DNA of 64,000 nt. It comes from Zingiber officinale (Eukaryota; Streptophyta; Magnoliopsida; Zingiberales; Zingiberaceae). The notes beneath the pieces were generated by a model. That model searched no databases and was not told the origin of the DNA. It saw nothing but the letters and a program-made list of their open reading frames with translations. A program made the position numbers and the translations under genes. Position 1 is the first letter of the stretch. Each line of letters begins with the position of its first letter. The stretch lies in NCBI RefSeq assembly GCF_018446385.1, contig NC_055992.1, forward strand, positions 101,264,947-101,328,946. Direction: 5' to 3'. This document shows positions 38,605-50,959 of the stretch, piece after piece.

Positions 38605-40442
38605 ATGAAGATAGCCGCTTGGAACATTAGGGGCTTTCACAAGTCCTTAAAGCATGGAGGGGTGCACCACCTCCTTAAGCAGAAAGATATTCAAGTGATG
38701 GCATTATTGGAGACAAAGTTGGATGGGACTTCTCTTGCTACTATTATGCATAGGCGATTTTCAAGTATGGGGCATGTTCATAATTTTGCTATGTCTAATC
38801 ATGGGCATATGCTGCTTCTTTGGGACTTACATAGAGTTGATATGGATATTCTCTCGATATCCGAATAATTCATTCATTGCTGGTTTTGGTGTCAGGTTTC
38901 TGGGAGGGATTTCTTAGTGACATTTGTTTATGGACTTCACTCTATTATTACTCGAAGACTATTATGGGAGGTTCTTACAGACCTTGGGGGATCTATATCT
39001 GAGCCATGGTTGATTCTTGGTGATTTTAATTCCATTATATTGACATTGGATAGACAAGGGGGTTCTCCAGTCACTAACTATGAAATGCGAGATTTCCAAA
39101 TTTTTACTCAAGTATGCGGCTTGGTGGATCTTCGCTCAATTGGATGTTGACTCACTTGGACCAATGGTACGGTTTCTTGTAAATTGGATAGAGCTTTGGT
39201 GAATTCTTTTTGGTTATTGGCAGATTTTGATGCTTATGTGGAGTTTACGGCGCCGAGATATCTCTCGGACCACTCTTGTACCATAGTACACACTCTAGCA
39301 AAAGATTGACCTCCAAACCATCCTTTCAAATTCCTTAATATGTGGTCACTCAATGAAGGTTTCACCGAGCTTGTGTTGGACTCTTGGTCGGCGTTGGTTC
39401 TTGGGAATGCTCAATTCATTCTTAAAACAAAGTTGACCCGTTTGAAGAGCAGGTTGAGGGAGTTGAATAAAAAACATTTTGGGCACATTTCAGATAAGGC
39501 GAGAAGAGCAAATGCAGATTTAGAAGAGATTCAGAAAGGGGTCTTAGCAGGAGGAACTATTCCCATTGACTATGATCATATACGGAGGAAGACCACTCTA
39601 CTTGCGGAGGGGGAGAAACAGTTTTATCAGCAATGTGCGAAGAATGTTTACTTAAGAAGCTCTGATAAGTGTACTAAATTCTTCCATGATGTAGTGAAGC
39701 GCAATAACAAGAGAAATGCTATTATTACACTCACAACGCGAAATGGGGAGCAAACATCAAGCATGGGTGAAGTCGTAGATAAATTTGTGGGCTTCTTTCA
39801 TGATATACTTGGGCAAAAGGTGGCATGTAACCCTATGGGAAGCGGTGGATTTCCTGGAAGAAAACTCACTCATGGTCAATTTGAGGACTTAATCAGGCCG
39901 GTGGAGGTGGAGGAAATTAAAGCAGCCTTATATGACATCGGGAGTGACAAGGCACCGAGTCCGGATGGATATGGAGCGAAGTTTTTCACTTCATCTTGGG
40001 ATATTGTTGGGCCAGAGTTTATCACAGTTGTTCAAGAATTTTTTCTGAGTGGTGAAGTACTCAAACAGTGGAACCATTCATTGATATCGTTGGTCTCAAA
40101 GGTAGACCATGCCCCAAGAGTTTCAGATTACCGACCTATCTCCTGTTACAATGTGTTCTACAAGGTCATTGCAAAGGGGTTGGCTGGTTAGCAGGGGTTT
40201 TGGGAGACTTGTTGGATCCGGTGCAAGCTACTTTTGTAAAAGGTCATTCTATTGGTGAGATTATTAATCTCACTCAGGAGTTGCTATGGAAGTATGTGCG
40301 CAAAAGAATATCCCCGAGATGCATGATCAAGGTTGATTTATAGAAGACATTTGATACAGTAGATTAGGATTTTCTTATGGAGGCCCTCGTTGGTTTTGGT
40401 TTTCCCCAATGATATTGTGGATGGATTAGGGAGTGTGTAACT
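38605..40442 (+). pseudogene. LINE ORF2, endonuclease and start of reverse transcriptase
   Basis: Opens MKIAAWNIRGF, the first AP-endonuclease motif. Then ALLETKLDG, EPWLILGDFNSI, the LDRALVN segment and the SDHS end of the endonuclease. The RT begins with IKAALYDIGSDKAPSPDGY and HSLISLVSKV. In-frame stops lie near 38866, 39148 and 39307, and a frameshift near 40190. The next frame gives LLDPVQATFVKGHSIGEIIN and IKVDL*KTFDTVD, where the first catalytic aspartates of RT fall. Coding is cut at 40442. Confidence 0.85.
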
Positions 40443-40669
40443 TGATGTGCGTAGATTGTATACTATTGTTTAGCATGTTTTGACGCACATTCACATATTT
40501 TGCACATGCTTTATCTATGCATTTTCGTACTTCCATCTTTGCTTTTAGCATATTTACTCATTTTGTTCGGAGATCTGCTTTTGTGCATTTTCTGTACGCA
40601 GGAGTCGATTTTGGAGAGGAATTAATGTCCGAGGCAAAAATTACATTGGATGAAGGAAGAGGCTTGAGT

Positions 40670-41110
40670 GTCACACGACCTTAACATGGGGGGTTGCCCA
40701 GGTCGAGCGGTGATCACCACTCGTGTGGTTGTAGTAGAGGAGGTAGTGGCCACGACCGTGTGTGCATCACACGGCCGTGCTAGGTTTGGAGCAAAGAAAG
40801 TTCAAGGTCGTGTGCACTACACGACCGTACAAGCCCTTCAGAGCTGAAGCAGTACACGACCGTGTAGATCTACACGGTCGTGCAACATTTCCAGAGGCCA
40901 AGCAAGCCCTGGCCGTGTGCACCACACGACCGTGAAAGAGCTCCAAAGCTGGAGGCAGAGTAGGCCGTGTAGATCTACACGACCGTGAAAAGGGGAGCAG
41001 TGGCAAAGCCTACCACGACCATGTCTCACACACGGCCGTGTGAGTTGAGCAGAGAGGGGAGTAGCACAGGCCGTGTGAGCTTCACACGGCCGTGTCTCAG
41101 AGCCGTGTGG
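40670..41110. repeat. CACGGCCGTG palindrome tract, element B 5' LTR
   Basis: About fourteen sites in facing pairs (for example GTAGATCTACACGACCGTG and CACACGGCCGTGTGAG), ending about 15 bp before the TATATAAAG box. Confidence 0.85.
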
Positions 41111-41123
41111 CGCCCAAACCCCT

Positions 41124-41136
41124 CTTCTATATAAAG
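41124..41136 (+). promoter_or_regulatory. TATA region of the element B 5' LTR
   Basis: CTTCTATATAAAG just downstream of the palindrome tract; the same box occurs at the equivalent place in the 3' LTR (54901-54913). Confidence 0.55.
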
Positions 41137-41914
41137 TCTTCTTCATGATTTGAAAGGGGATTCTCCCACTTGGGAGAAAACCAGATTTGGGGCGTTCCTC
41201 CACCTTCTTGGAGGAATTTTTCGACGATCTAAGGGCGGATCTTCAACGAATCGACTCCAGGGAATGAGGATTGGATCTGAAGATGGTTCTTCATTGTAGA
41301 TAAGCTTCTCTTCCCTTTTCTTTTCTTGGATTTAGGATCAAGATGCTTGTAATTTTCTTGTCTTTGGATTCCTCTTCTTATTCTATGGATTAGATCTCTT
41401 TGTTCTAGGATGGAGGGAGTATTTGTACTGTGAATTATATTTGATGTAAACTCTTGCGGATTTGCCAATTTCCTATTTCTATGATTTTGCCCTGTTTGTA
41501 TCTATTTGATATTGTGTGGATTGTTGTGATTAGGCTTAATTACCATACTTGATTAAATGTTTGGGTATCTTGTGGATCTTGTTAAGGTGATTCCTCACTC
41601 GATTATCCGAGGGACGTTCGTGACATACAAGCCCTTGTAAGGATGATTGAGGGATGATCTTGAGGGTGAAATAAGGGCATTCAAGGGGGTAGGATAGATT
41701 GGATGCATTAATCTTTCATATCTTCATGAGGTTGAGAAGTAATAAATTTCTATGTTGATTTTCTGAGGGGCGCACGTGACAGGCAAGCTCGTGTAAGGAC
41801 AACATAGGAATCATTCATAATTGATCACATTTAGGTATAGATTTCAGTCCTAGGCTGTTTTTCTATTGCAAGAGAGAACCGGCAACCTTCTAGAATGATC
41901 ACTACAACAAAAAC

Positions 41915-42115
41915 TCTCATAGACATCGGTGGAACAACAACAGTTTTAAGCAAAACCGATGTCTTTGAGTATTTTACACCGGTTTTTCCAAAAACCAGTG
42001 TCTATGAGCGCAGATTTTCGTTCATAGACATCGGTTTTTTAGCCGATGTCTATGAGCGCCTTTTTTTTGTTAATAGACACCAGTTTTAACAGCGGTTTTT
42101 AAAACCCGGTGTTAA
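41915..42115. repeat. Left subterminal ACATCGG array of CACTA 2
   Basis: Repeats of CATAGACATCGGTTTT, ACCGATGTCT and ACACCGGTTTT in both orientations. Confidence 0.85.
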
Positions 42116-42179
42116 TGAATAAAAAAAATAATTTAATTTTTCCACTAGCCAAAATTTACAACACTTCACAAAGTTCTCT

Positions 42180-42840
42180 CCAAACCTAAACCAATATCGC
42201 GCCCCTTCTCTCAGCCTAAACCTAAACCCTCTCAGCCTTATCTCCCTCTTCCCCTTCGATCGGATCGACGCCCCTTCCTTCTTCCCCTTCGATCGACGCC
42301 CCTTCCTGGATCGACGCCCCGCCTCCTCGTCCAATCCTCTCTTCCTCCTCCTCCTTCCTCTCTTCGCTCTTCCCAGCTAAGGTAGGGACCGACGAGATCC
42401 GAACAGCGAGAGGACACCCACGACCACCATGGCACGGTTGGTCGGCAACGTGAGGGAATCTGAAGGAAGAGAGAACATCACTGAGATCCAAGAGCTCGTA
42501 CATAGAAGGGGCATCGACTTACTTCCTCCTATCCCTCCCCTCCCGCTATCTCCCCTTCTGCGCCAGATCTACCTCTCCGGCAATCACGACCTCACCTTCA
42601 TCGGCGCCCTTCCGACGGCTCCCCCTTTGCCGCCACCTGGAGGGGGAGCGGTGGTTCGAGGGGGAGGGGTTATGACGGCTCCCCCTTTGCCTCGTCGCCG
42701 TTGATGCCCACTCGTCGTCTTCTTTCCACCGTCTGCCACTTCCCGGAGTCGTACTCTCTTCGCTGGTCTGAGCGGTCCCAAGCCCTCGCCTCTGCCTACA
42801 GAAGAAGAGACGATCTCAAGGCGTGTTCGATATTTTAAGT
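42180..42840 (+). other. GC- and CT-rich first-exon-like segment in CACTA 2
   Basis: CT-rich leader-like sequence followed by several short ORFs on both strands rich in Pro, Gly, Arg and Ser. It resembles the 5' end of a captured gene, but no family was recognised. Frames are not continuous. Confidence 0.35.
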
Positions 42841-45800
42841 ACAGCTCGATTTTAGCCTCCCATAGATTTGCCGCTTAATGTTTGTATCATTTCTTTTTCC
42901 CTTTTTGCTTGTCCATCCCAATGGCGGAGCTAAAGGGCTAAGTTTCTCGTTGGCTCCAAGTATCCTGGGCTGAAATTGGAGGATTCTGGTGTTTGAGGGT
43001 TAAGAAATTTGCAAATTTTTATGCTGAAATTTTCTTGTTTTGGAATCCTAATTCGAATGGGCACATCTAGGGTTTTTAACAAGGGCAATGAAATTAATCG
43101 CATTTTTTATTTCACATTTTTTTTCTTTTTTTTTTCTTTGTTTTTTCTTAATGATGCGAAGAGGAGCTTTACGCCCAGAAGAACCAATGAGCCCATCGTG
43201 TGAACGAGAATGGAGGAACCAGGCAATATAATGAAAGAAAATATACATTTGCAGCACTGTTGATAAATATAGGGAGAGTTTTTGATCCATGTCTTAGAAG
43301 GTTGACTTTTATGACAATCTTTGTAATGGATGAAGCTTTGGTACATTATAGAACATCCAGGGAAAGTTCTAATCCATGGCTTGGTAGGTTGACTATTAAG
43401 GCAGTGTTTTTATGACCTAGCTTTAGTACATTAGACACCTGCAGAGAGTTTAGACGTAAATCTCGCACAGTATGATTTGTTGTTGATTTTTATTCCTAAT
43501 TTCCTTTAGGTTGATATCATCATCTAATGCACAGATTAATGTCATGCCAACTTCTGTGCTGAAATCACTATGCTATGTCCATCACTTGAGTTTTCCAGTG
43601 TAGTCTAGCACATTTCTGGGGAAAATAAGATTTACCTTTGCCAATATTGATCTTACATGGGCAAAATTATTTACATTTCTCCAATGTGTTAAATGAGCCT
43701 GTCTTCACTTAGCTTGTTCGAGGAAGAAACAGAAAGGAAGCTTACGCCTTGGCTAAGCCTTCATCTGTAGCTGATCCATTAACAAAATGGCGACCTTTCA
43801 AGTCACGTGGTATCTACCAAAGTTATATGGGCTGTAAAACACATGCAAGTATGGATTTTCTTGTCTTGTGAATTTTGTATCTACTGTCTCTTTAGCAAGA
43901 ACCTAATTTACAAAATTTACTCTCTTATAACTAATGGTTATGGAGGATAACAACCAAGATATAATTAAGTGCATTTATGTTTCGGCTTAGAGTACCTGCT
44001 GTTTACGTGACATCTAAAGATGGTAATTATGTGCAGAGTGGCTATGATACTTTGTAGTTGAAGACAAATTCAATTACTTTGATGATCATCTAGACTGAAT
44101 ATTAATGCTTGCATTTTTAATTAGGATAATTAATTTGTAAATTTAGCATGAATTCTTACTATTCTAATGAATCTAATACAAATTTTAAGTGTTAATAAAT
44201 ACATGTACATACTTTCAATTTTATGACAAATTTAGCACATTAAATCTAAGGTCCATACTGGGGAGGGTATCCTTTGGTTGTCGTTGCGTTTAAGAAGTCA
44301 AACAATGCTTCACTCTTAATCTAGTCATTTCTAATTGCTGTTATATATCTGACAATGCTTTCACTCTTAAATCTAGTTGTTTCTATATACAATGTCTGGT
44401 TACTCTGGTGATTATCCATTACTCTGTCTTTGTTCATTTTTAATTCAGTTGTTAAGAGGTGTAAACAAACTTATTCAATCACATGCATTCTACCAAGTTG
44501 GAGCTTGGTGAGACCGAAATGTAATCTGCACGAGTAGATAAGGGCTTGCTCCATGCCTGGCGAAAGAATTCTTAGATTCAGGTGCCAAAGCTGTTGTCTC
44601 AGATGCACTAGTAAGGTGCACTAGTTCTTGATTCAGGTGCACTAGTTGTTATTTCTTGTTGCTAAGTTAGTTTTATGTATTCTTTCAACTATCAAGTTTC
44701 TTTTATGTTTATGCTAATTTTTTCAACTAATATGACATGTTTTCTGGCTTATAAATTTACCTCTTTTTGTTGTTATTGTTTCTATAGTATTTGTGTGTTG
44801 GGCTTCTTAGATGCTACATATATAACTTAAAGGCTTTGATCATTAAGTGAGTATTTTCTTTTTACCTTCTTGTTAAATCGATTCATGACCAAGTTAATTA
44901 TGATTTTGTGAATTTCTGAATCCATCTGAATAGTTCCTAATACGGTTTAGGATTTAGGATAGACCGGATCCGGAAAGACTTTGCCAATTGAGTGACAAGC
45001 TCGTTGATTATTGGAGCTATTACTAGGGTTATATAGTAATTCTAATAATTAATTAGTCAGTTGTTTTGATCTTTCCAGCAAGAGATCTGAATGAAGTTTC
45101 CAGCATATATATGAAGAAAAAAAAATCTTTTGGGGTTCAAGCTTGCGTGCCCGATTACGAGTTTTACAATGTCGTTACTTTCTCTGATTTTTGGAATCCA
45201 TTAGCTGGACCTCTGCATTCCTGTTTCAGTAGATCCTAAACATTCTTGGTCTAGGGAAGAATTTTAACTAGAAATAAGTTTAGTCTCACTTGACTCCCAT
45301 AAAGATTTAGATGCATATTTCTACCCTTGAAAAGTTTGCAGATCCTGTAAAAATTCATTGGCTTAATTCAATCACAGTTTAAAATTGTTCCTACATTCCA
45401 GTTGTTGCTAAACTATTTGCCAAGAATTTCTCTTTGTTGTTATTATGTACAAACAAAATTAGAGGTAGACAGAAACTCTTCACCTCTACAATCAAAATGA
45501 TGGAAATTGGAAAGAACAACAACTATCTTTCCCATATAATTCTCTAATCTGAATGGACTATCTTATCCTATTGACTGTTATGGGTGCTAAAGGGAATATA
45601 TATCTCCCTATTACTAGCTTGGCATATGATAAATAATTACTTTTGCGACTCTTTTACAATATTATGAGGTCAACAAGCATTTAAACAATATTTGTTTTCC
45701 AATATAATCTCACCACACAAAACAGAATTAAGAAATTACTTTGATCACAGATTACATTCAAGCCAAATGTTATACAGGCTTGATTTTGTTTTATTGTTCA

Positions 45801-45850
45801 GAATACTGTGGAAACAAAAACAATATTGCATCATTTAATAATCTTCAAAT
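42841..45850. other. Interior of CACTA 2 with no recognised gene
   Basis: AT-rich, intron-like sequence with T-rich tracts. Short ORFs around 43009-43415 have no family motif. Probably introns of captured genes or older insertions. Confidence 0.4.
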
Positions 45851-45856
45851 GACACT

Positions 45857-46105
45857 CTAACTGAATTCTGGTTTTGGTGGCATTTGCAGGTCCATGATGC
45901 TTCCTTCCAACATGTTGATAACCATGCTAATTGAAGGTCTATTTTCTGGCTTTATCTGTATTCACCATAAACCCATTATCATCATCTTTTTTGCAATTTC
46001 TTTAGTCTTAGGATTAGCATCAGTCTCAGGACTAACAAGACTGGTATCAGGAGTGACCAAATCATAGTACTTATCAAAATTATCATAAACCCGGTCTGGT
46101 GTTAG
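45857..46105 (-). pseudogene. Captured C-terminal kinase exon, LRK10-like receptor kinase
   Basis: Minus-strand frame reads VYDNFDKYYDLVTPDTS, KEIAKKMMIMGLW, a stop where family members have Cys, then IQIKPENRPSISMVINMLEG and MDLQMPPKPEFS before a TAG at 45859-45857. This is the kinase C-lobe end (the NRPSM..VV.MLEG block) of LRK10L-type receptor kinases. It lies opposite to the JmjC fragment next to it. Confidence 0.8.
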
Positions 46106-46202
46106 ATTGGGTTTATGATAATTTTATGTGCATATGCAATTTGTATCATCTTCAGGAATTGGCAAATGGTCAAAACAAGTTTAATAATAAGGAGCACACA
46201 TA

Positions 46203-47061
46203 TAGCTTGATATCTGAATTGCTTCCCTTGCTGAAACATATCTATCAGAACCAATTAAATGAACTGGAAGTAAAGTAAGGGGATCAAGGTAAGCTTCAAA
46301 ACAATTGCCTAGTTTCTTCCTCCAGTTAGATATCCTCTTGATCGATCTATCATCCAGAAGGTGGATTTTCTGGTGTACTTCTTCGAGTATATGAGCCTCA
46401 CAATGAGCTTGTTAACTGGTATGTCTTCACATCTTTAACACCTATGAGAATTTCGTAATTTGCTATGTTTCTGAAATCATGGACATAATAACTGAATAAT
46501 GTGTCCTGACCCTGTTTCTTAAATGGTCATTTGTAAACTTGTGCCTCTATTTTGCTTTAGCAAGTTCTAATTTTTAGGTCATATTCTGTTCTTTGTTATC
46601 GTCTCATCATGCATTAAAATGCTCACTTGATTGATATTGTTTTCTTTTCTTGTTTCCCCCTTGGAACCAATAATTATTGCAGGACTTCACTAGTGGATTT
46701 TCACAGAAGTTGCTCAAATTGCTCTTACAAACTTTGCTTAGATTGTTGCGGAAAGATAGTAAAGGGATCTACTTCTCAAACACCTGCAATTGATTCCTCC
46801 AAGGCTGGTAGGAGACAGAGGGCAAAGAAGTATGTCATCAGAGAAATTGTTGGGAAAAGATGGAGACGTTCCACAGGCGAGCGACCAGATAACTCATCTT
46901 TATCCACCGTTGAATTTGATAGCAAGGCTAAGAATCATGGAAGCAACATTCCTTGCCCACCCAAGGAATCTGGAGGTTGTGGAAACGGTCTTCTTAAGTT
47001 AAGTTGCAGCATACCATTTGTTTGGTCTAAAACGGACTTCTCTTCTCTCTTTCAACTATGA
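46203..47061 (+). pseudogene. Captured exons of a JMJ25-like (KDM3-type) JmjC histone demethylase
   Basis: Exon piece at about 46203-46277 reads SLISELLPLLKHIYQNQLNE and runs to a stop. The main exon starts after TATTGCAG at 46683: TSLVDFHRSCSNCSYKLCLD and CC, then after a divergent basic stretch HGSNIPCPPKESGGCGNGLL and KLSCSIPFVW. These are the zinc-finger segments N-terminal to the JmjC domain in H3K9 demethylases of the JMJ25/IBM1 group. The catalytic domain was not captured. The source enzyme counters gene-body silencing in the nucleus; the fragment itself would be inactive. Confidence 0.85.
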
Positions 47062-47434
47062 TTTTTAGTCTTGGTTTACTAATATATTATTTATGTGTTT
47101 TTATAGTTTACAAATCTCAAGTATTCCAGAGTTGAAATTGATGAAGTGCGGTTCGAGTGGGCTGAATGCATGCTAGATTACATTTGAAGTGCGGTTCTAC
47201 CTTAATGTGTTGTTAAAAGAATGTTCTACCTTGATTCTGATATCTATTAGCTTTTGATGTAAAAAGAATGTTTGTGTATTTTATGGATACTATTGTAAGA
47301 AGATTATTTATGTAATTTGTGAATATTTATGTATTTTATGGATACTGTTGAATGAAGAATATTTGTGTGATTTATGAATATTTGTGTATTTTTTTTGTTA
47401 CTGTATTCATTGTTTTGGAAATCAATGTGCTGTT

Positions 47435-47750
47435 AAAAAATATCGATTTTACATCGGTTCTCCACCGCAGCAAAACCGGTGTTATTAACTAATATTACAT
47501 CGGTCATATACCGCGACCAAAACTGGTGTTATTAACATATAATATTACATCGGTTTTACACCGTTGATGAAACGATGTTGTTAAGTCATACTACACCAGT
47601 TAATAACCGATTCGAACACCGGTGTCGTTAAGTGATACTACACCGGTTTTAACCCGATGTCTAAAATGGTAGACCTTTTACATCGGCTTCATAGACATCG
47701 GTCGAAAATGAAATAGACACCGGTGGAAAACCGATGTCTATGAGGGTTTT
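47435..47750. repeat. Right subterminal ACATCGG array of CACTA 2
   Basis: At least ten ACATCGGTT, ACCGGTGTT and ACCGATGTC sites mirror the left array. Confidence 0.85.
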
Positions 47751-48047
47751 TGTTGTAGTGGATGGACAATTAAGGAATACGATTTGGTAGATCACCTACA
47801 TTGAATAACGTTAAAAAGAAACCGAAACTCCTAGAGCATCCTTTATCATAACCCTTATTCTTGTTTCTATTCTTTTATCTCTATTCTTACTTTTCATAGT
47901 TGCACTAGTTTTCATAAATCAATTGATTAGTTGTTTAGTTAATTCGTGTTGAGATATCTTTAGTGCTTATACCAGTCCCTGTGGATACGATATATTTCTT
48001 TATTACTGACGACGTATCCGAACACTTGCCAAACGTTAACAAGTTTT

Positions 48048-48065
48048 TGGCGTCGTTGCCGGGCA
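48048..48065 (+). other. Primer-binding site of element B
   Basis: TGGCGTCGTTGCCGGGCA, six bases after the 5' LTR end; the typical Athila PBS is TGGCGCCGTTGCCGGGGA. Confidence 0.8.
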
Positions 48066-48441
48066 CTGCGCTATAACATTAGAGATTATCAATTGAGTTA
48101 GACTAAACATAACTTTTCTTTTCATTAGCATAGTTGTAACTAATATTTAGAATTATGTTTTTCTTGTATATCTTTTTACTTCTTGTCAATTCTTTTTGTT
48201 GCAATTCTAATTCTGCATTTTTGATTTCTAACATCCTAGTCTAACTTTTCTCTTTTTTTTCTTTTGATTTAGTTACTTTCTTCCTTTTTCTTTTGAGTAT
48301 ATATATCTTGCAATCTTGTTCTTGTGTATGTGAAGATCTAACTTTGCAGGAGAACTTCTTCCTCTAGACCCCGAAATTGACAGAACATTTCATAGAAGGA
48401 AAATTCTGCAAAGACAACAAATAGAACAAGAACATTTTAGC

Positions 48442-50603
48442 ATGGTGAATAGACCACTAAAGGATTATGCAGCACCTTATGCTAGAGGGTTTAGATCTAG
48501 CATTTCAAGACCTTCAGTGGAAGTAAATAATTTTGAGATCAAACCTGCTATTATTTCTATGGTGCAGCAAAATCAGTTTAGTGGAGGACCGCATGAAGAC
48601 CAAAATCAACATTTGGAGGTTTTCTACGAGATATGCGGTACAATGAAAATGAATGGTGTTCCTTCTGAAGCGGTGCGCTTATTATTATTTGGGTTTTCTC
48701 TAAGAGATAGAGCTATGCAATGGTTAAACTCTTTAGCTCCAAATAGCATCACCACATGGGAACAATGTGAGCAATAATTTCTGGATAAATTCTATCCACC
48801 TAGTAAAATGGCTCATATGAGGAATCTCATTGCAAGTTTTAAACAAGCTGATTCAGAATCCTTATTTGAGGCTTGGGATAGATAAAATAGTATGCTCAAA
48901 CAATGCCCACGCCATAGTTTGGAGAAGTGGTTAGTGTTGCACACATTCTATAATGACATTAATTATCATACTAAGGTGTCCCTAGATTCAGCTGCTGGAG
49001 GGGCTTTTATGAACAAAAGCCTAGATGAAGCAGAGGAAATAATTGAAAGTGTAGTATAAAATCATCATCAATGGCCAAATGAAAGAAGTGGTGGCTATTC
49101 TTGTCTAAACCCAACAAAAGCATCAGGAAAGTTTGATGTTGATGCAGTTACTTTAATGGCTGCAAAACTGGATGCTCTTACAAAGAAATTAGAAAGTATG
49201 GGAGCTAATTCAAATACGGTCAATGCTATTGTATCTAATTGTGAAGTATGTGAAAGTTCTGATCACTCTAGTGACTCATGTCCTTTGGGAGCTATTTCTG
49301 CACAAATCAATCAGTTGGAGCAATGTGATACGATCATGGGTTTTAATCAGAGACAGAACAACTCATACTCAAATACATACAACCCTGGGTGGAAAAGTCA
49401 TCCTAATTTTTCTTATAGAAATAATCAAGACTAAGGATCATCTATGGGGGCAAGACCTAGTTTCCAACCCGGACAACAAAATTTTCAGCAACAACAACAA
49501 TCTTCTCAAGGCTATCAGTTTTCTAAAATTGAAAAGATGCTTGAAGAAATTATCTTTAATCAAAATGAAATGAAGCGAGACATTTTGAAGTTGACTCAGA
49601 GAATGGATAATTCTAAAAAGCATCAAAAGATCCAAGATAGCCAAATTGCCCAGCTAGCCTCATCATCTTCAAGAGCACCAGGGCAATTTCCTGGAAAACC
49701 TTATGTAAATCCAATAGAGCATTGCAATCGCATCGAACTTAGGAGCGGACGGACCTTGGGGGATCCTCAAGTGACTGCTCAAAAAGAGATGAAAGCTGAA
49801 GAAGAGCTCTCTCCTCCGGCACTTGAACCAAATCAGATTCAAGAAAATGAGGAGAGTACCATTAAGTTTGAAGAGACTCTTCCACTTAATCCACAGAGTC
49901 AAGTAATCCCTTTTCCTCAAAGATTAGTGATGCTAAAAAATGATGAAGAGTTTGGCAAATTCTTGGAGAAAGTCAAAGAGATATGTGTTGAAGTTCCTCT
50001 TATTGATGCAATCTTACAAATGCCCAAGTTTGCCAAATTTTTGAAGGGCATCATGTCTAGCAAAAGAAGAAGAGGAGACATAGAGACCATAGCACTTATG
50101 GAGGAATGTAGTGCTCTTTTTGAGAAGAACATTTCCCAAAGTTGAAGGATCCGGGAAGCTTTTATATTCCTTGCAACATATGAGCTAAATTCATTGAGAA
50201 AGCTTTTTGTGATTTAGGGGCAAGTGTTAGCCTCATTCCTTATTCCATTTGTAATAAATTAGGTCTCAAAAACTTTAAACTTACTACTATGACACTACAA
50301 CTAGCTAATCATTCCTGCAGGTACCCTATGGATATTGTTGAAGACGTGCCAATAGAGGTAGGTGGGAGCATAATTCCCACAGATTTTGTTGTGTTAGACA
50401 TGGAGGAGGATCCGAAAATTCCTATCATATTAGGAAGATCATTCCTTGCTACAGCTGGAGCTATTATAGATGTTAAAAATCATAAACTTTCTTTGGTAAT
50501 TGGTAAGGAACGGTTGGAATATGATCTATCTAATGCCTCTAACCATGTCTCTTCTCTTTTAAATGCTTGTAGCAAGGCAAGCATTTACAAACTTGAGGAA
50601 TGA
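48442..50603 (+). pseudogene. Athila-like gag-protease of element B
   Basis: Starts at an ATG in MVNRPLKDYAAPYARGF. Capsid core: FYEICGTMKMNGVPSEAVRL, RAMQWLNSLAPNSITTWEQC and ESLFEAWDR. Knuckle CEVCESSDHSSDSC (CX2CX4HX4C) at about 49243-49284. A Gln-rich linker and the IPFPQRL box precede the retropepsin, whose active site CDLGASVSLIP lies near 50211-50243, followed by IPIILGRSFLATAGAIIDV. Single stops fall near 48775, 48883, 49057 and 49432 and before AKFIEKAF, and a frameshift near 50146. Nothing of RT follows. Confidence 0.88.
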
Positions 50604-50945
50604 AATTTCCATCCTCATGGGAGGCCACCAAATGAAGAGAACAATGTGGTGGAAGATGATGGGAGAAGGCCTCCCAACAAAAATGAAAAATATATCTACC
50701 CTCCTAGGGCAAGAAAAAGAGAAGAATGATTAGATTGGTCAAGCTAAAGACCTTAAACAAGCGCTTCTTGGGAGGCAACCCAAGGGTTCTTTTAGTTAGT
50801 GCATTTCATGTTTCTATTTTTCATTAGTAGTGTTTTTACTTTGTTTTTGTTTTGATTTCAGGTTGAAATTTCACTTCCATGAGCTAACCATGATTTCTTC
50901 ATGGGCATGGAAGTGTTGGAGAAGCAAGGAAGGAGAAAAATCATC
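50604..50945 (+). other. Post-protease spacer of element B
   Basis: Contains AAACAAGCGCTTCTTGGGAGGCAACC-type sequence near 50755-50783; the counterpart in element A is near 31440-31475. In Athila elements this block normally follows pol, so pol has been deleted between the protease and this point. Confidence 0.6.
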
Positions 50946-50959
50946 ATTTGGAGCCAAAC

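Larger units (their letters stand above)
41900..47760. mobile_element. CACTA transposon 2, 5861 bp, gene-capturing
   Basis: Terminus CACTACAACAAAAACTC with the inverse GAGGGTTTTTGTTGTAGTG at the right, extending inward as CATAGACATCGG. Target duplication GAT at 41897-41899 and 47761-47763. Subterminal arrays of ACATCGGTTT-type motifs occur at both ends. No transposase was seen. The interior carries pieces of a JmjC demethylase gene (plus) and an LRK10-type kinase gene (minus), plus a GC-rich first-exon-like region at 42180-42840. Confidence 0.93.
40443..48041 (+). repeat. 5' LTR of element B, split by CACTA 2
   Basis: Starts TGATGTGCGTAG and ends ACGTTAACA. Without the CACTA and its duplicated GAT it is 1735 bp, against 1723 bp for the 3' LTR. 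The 3' LTR preserves the empty site (AATGATGGACAATT). The TATA region CTTCTATATAAAG lies near 41124-41136, downstream of the palindrome tract. Confidence 0.9.

Noticed and set aside
42222-42781. Pro/Gly/Arg-rich ORFs on both strands inside CACTA 2
   Set aside because: They come from CT- and G-rich sequence; no frame continues into a recognised exon.
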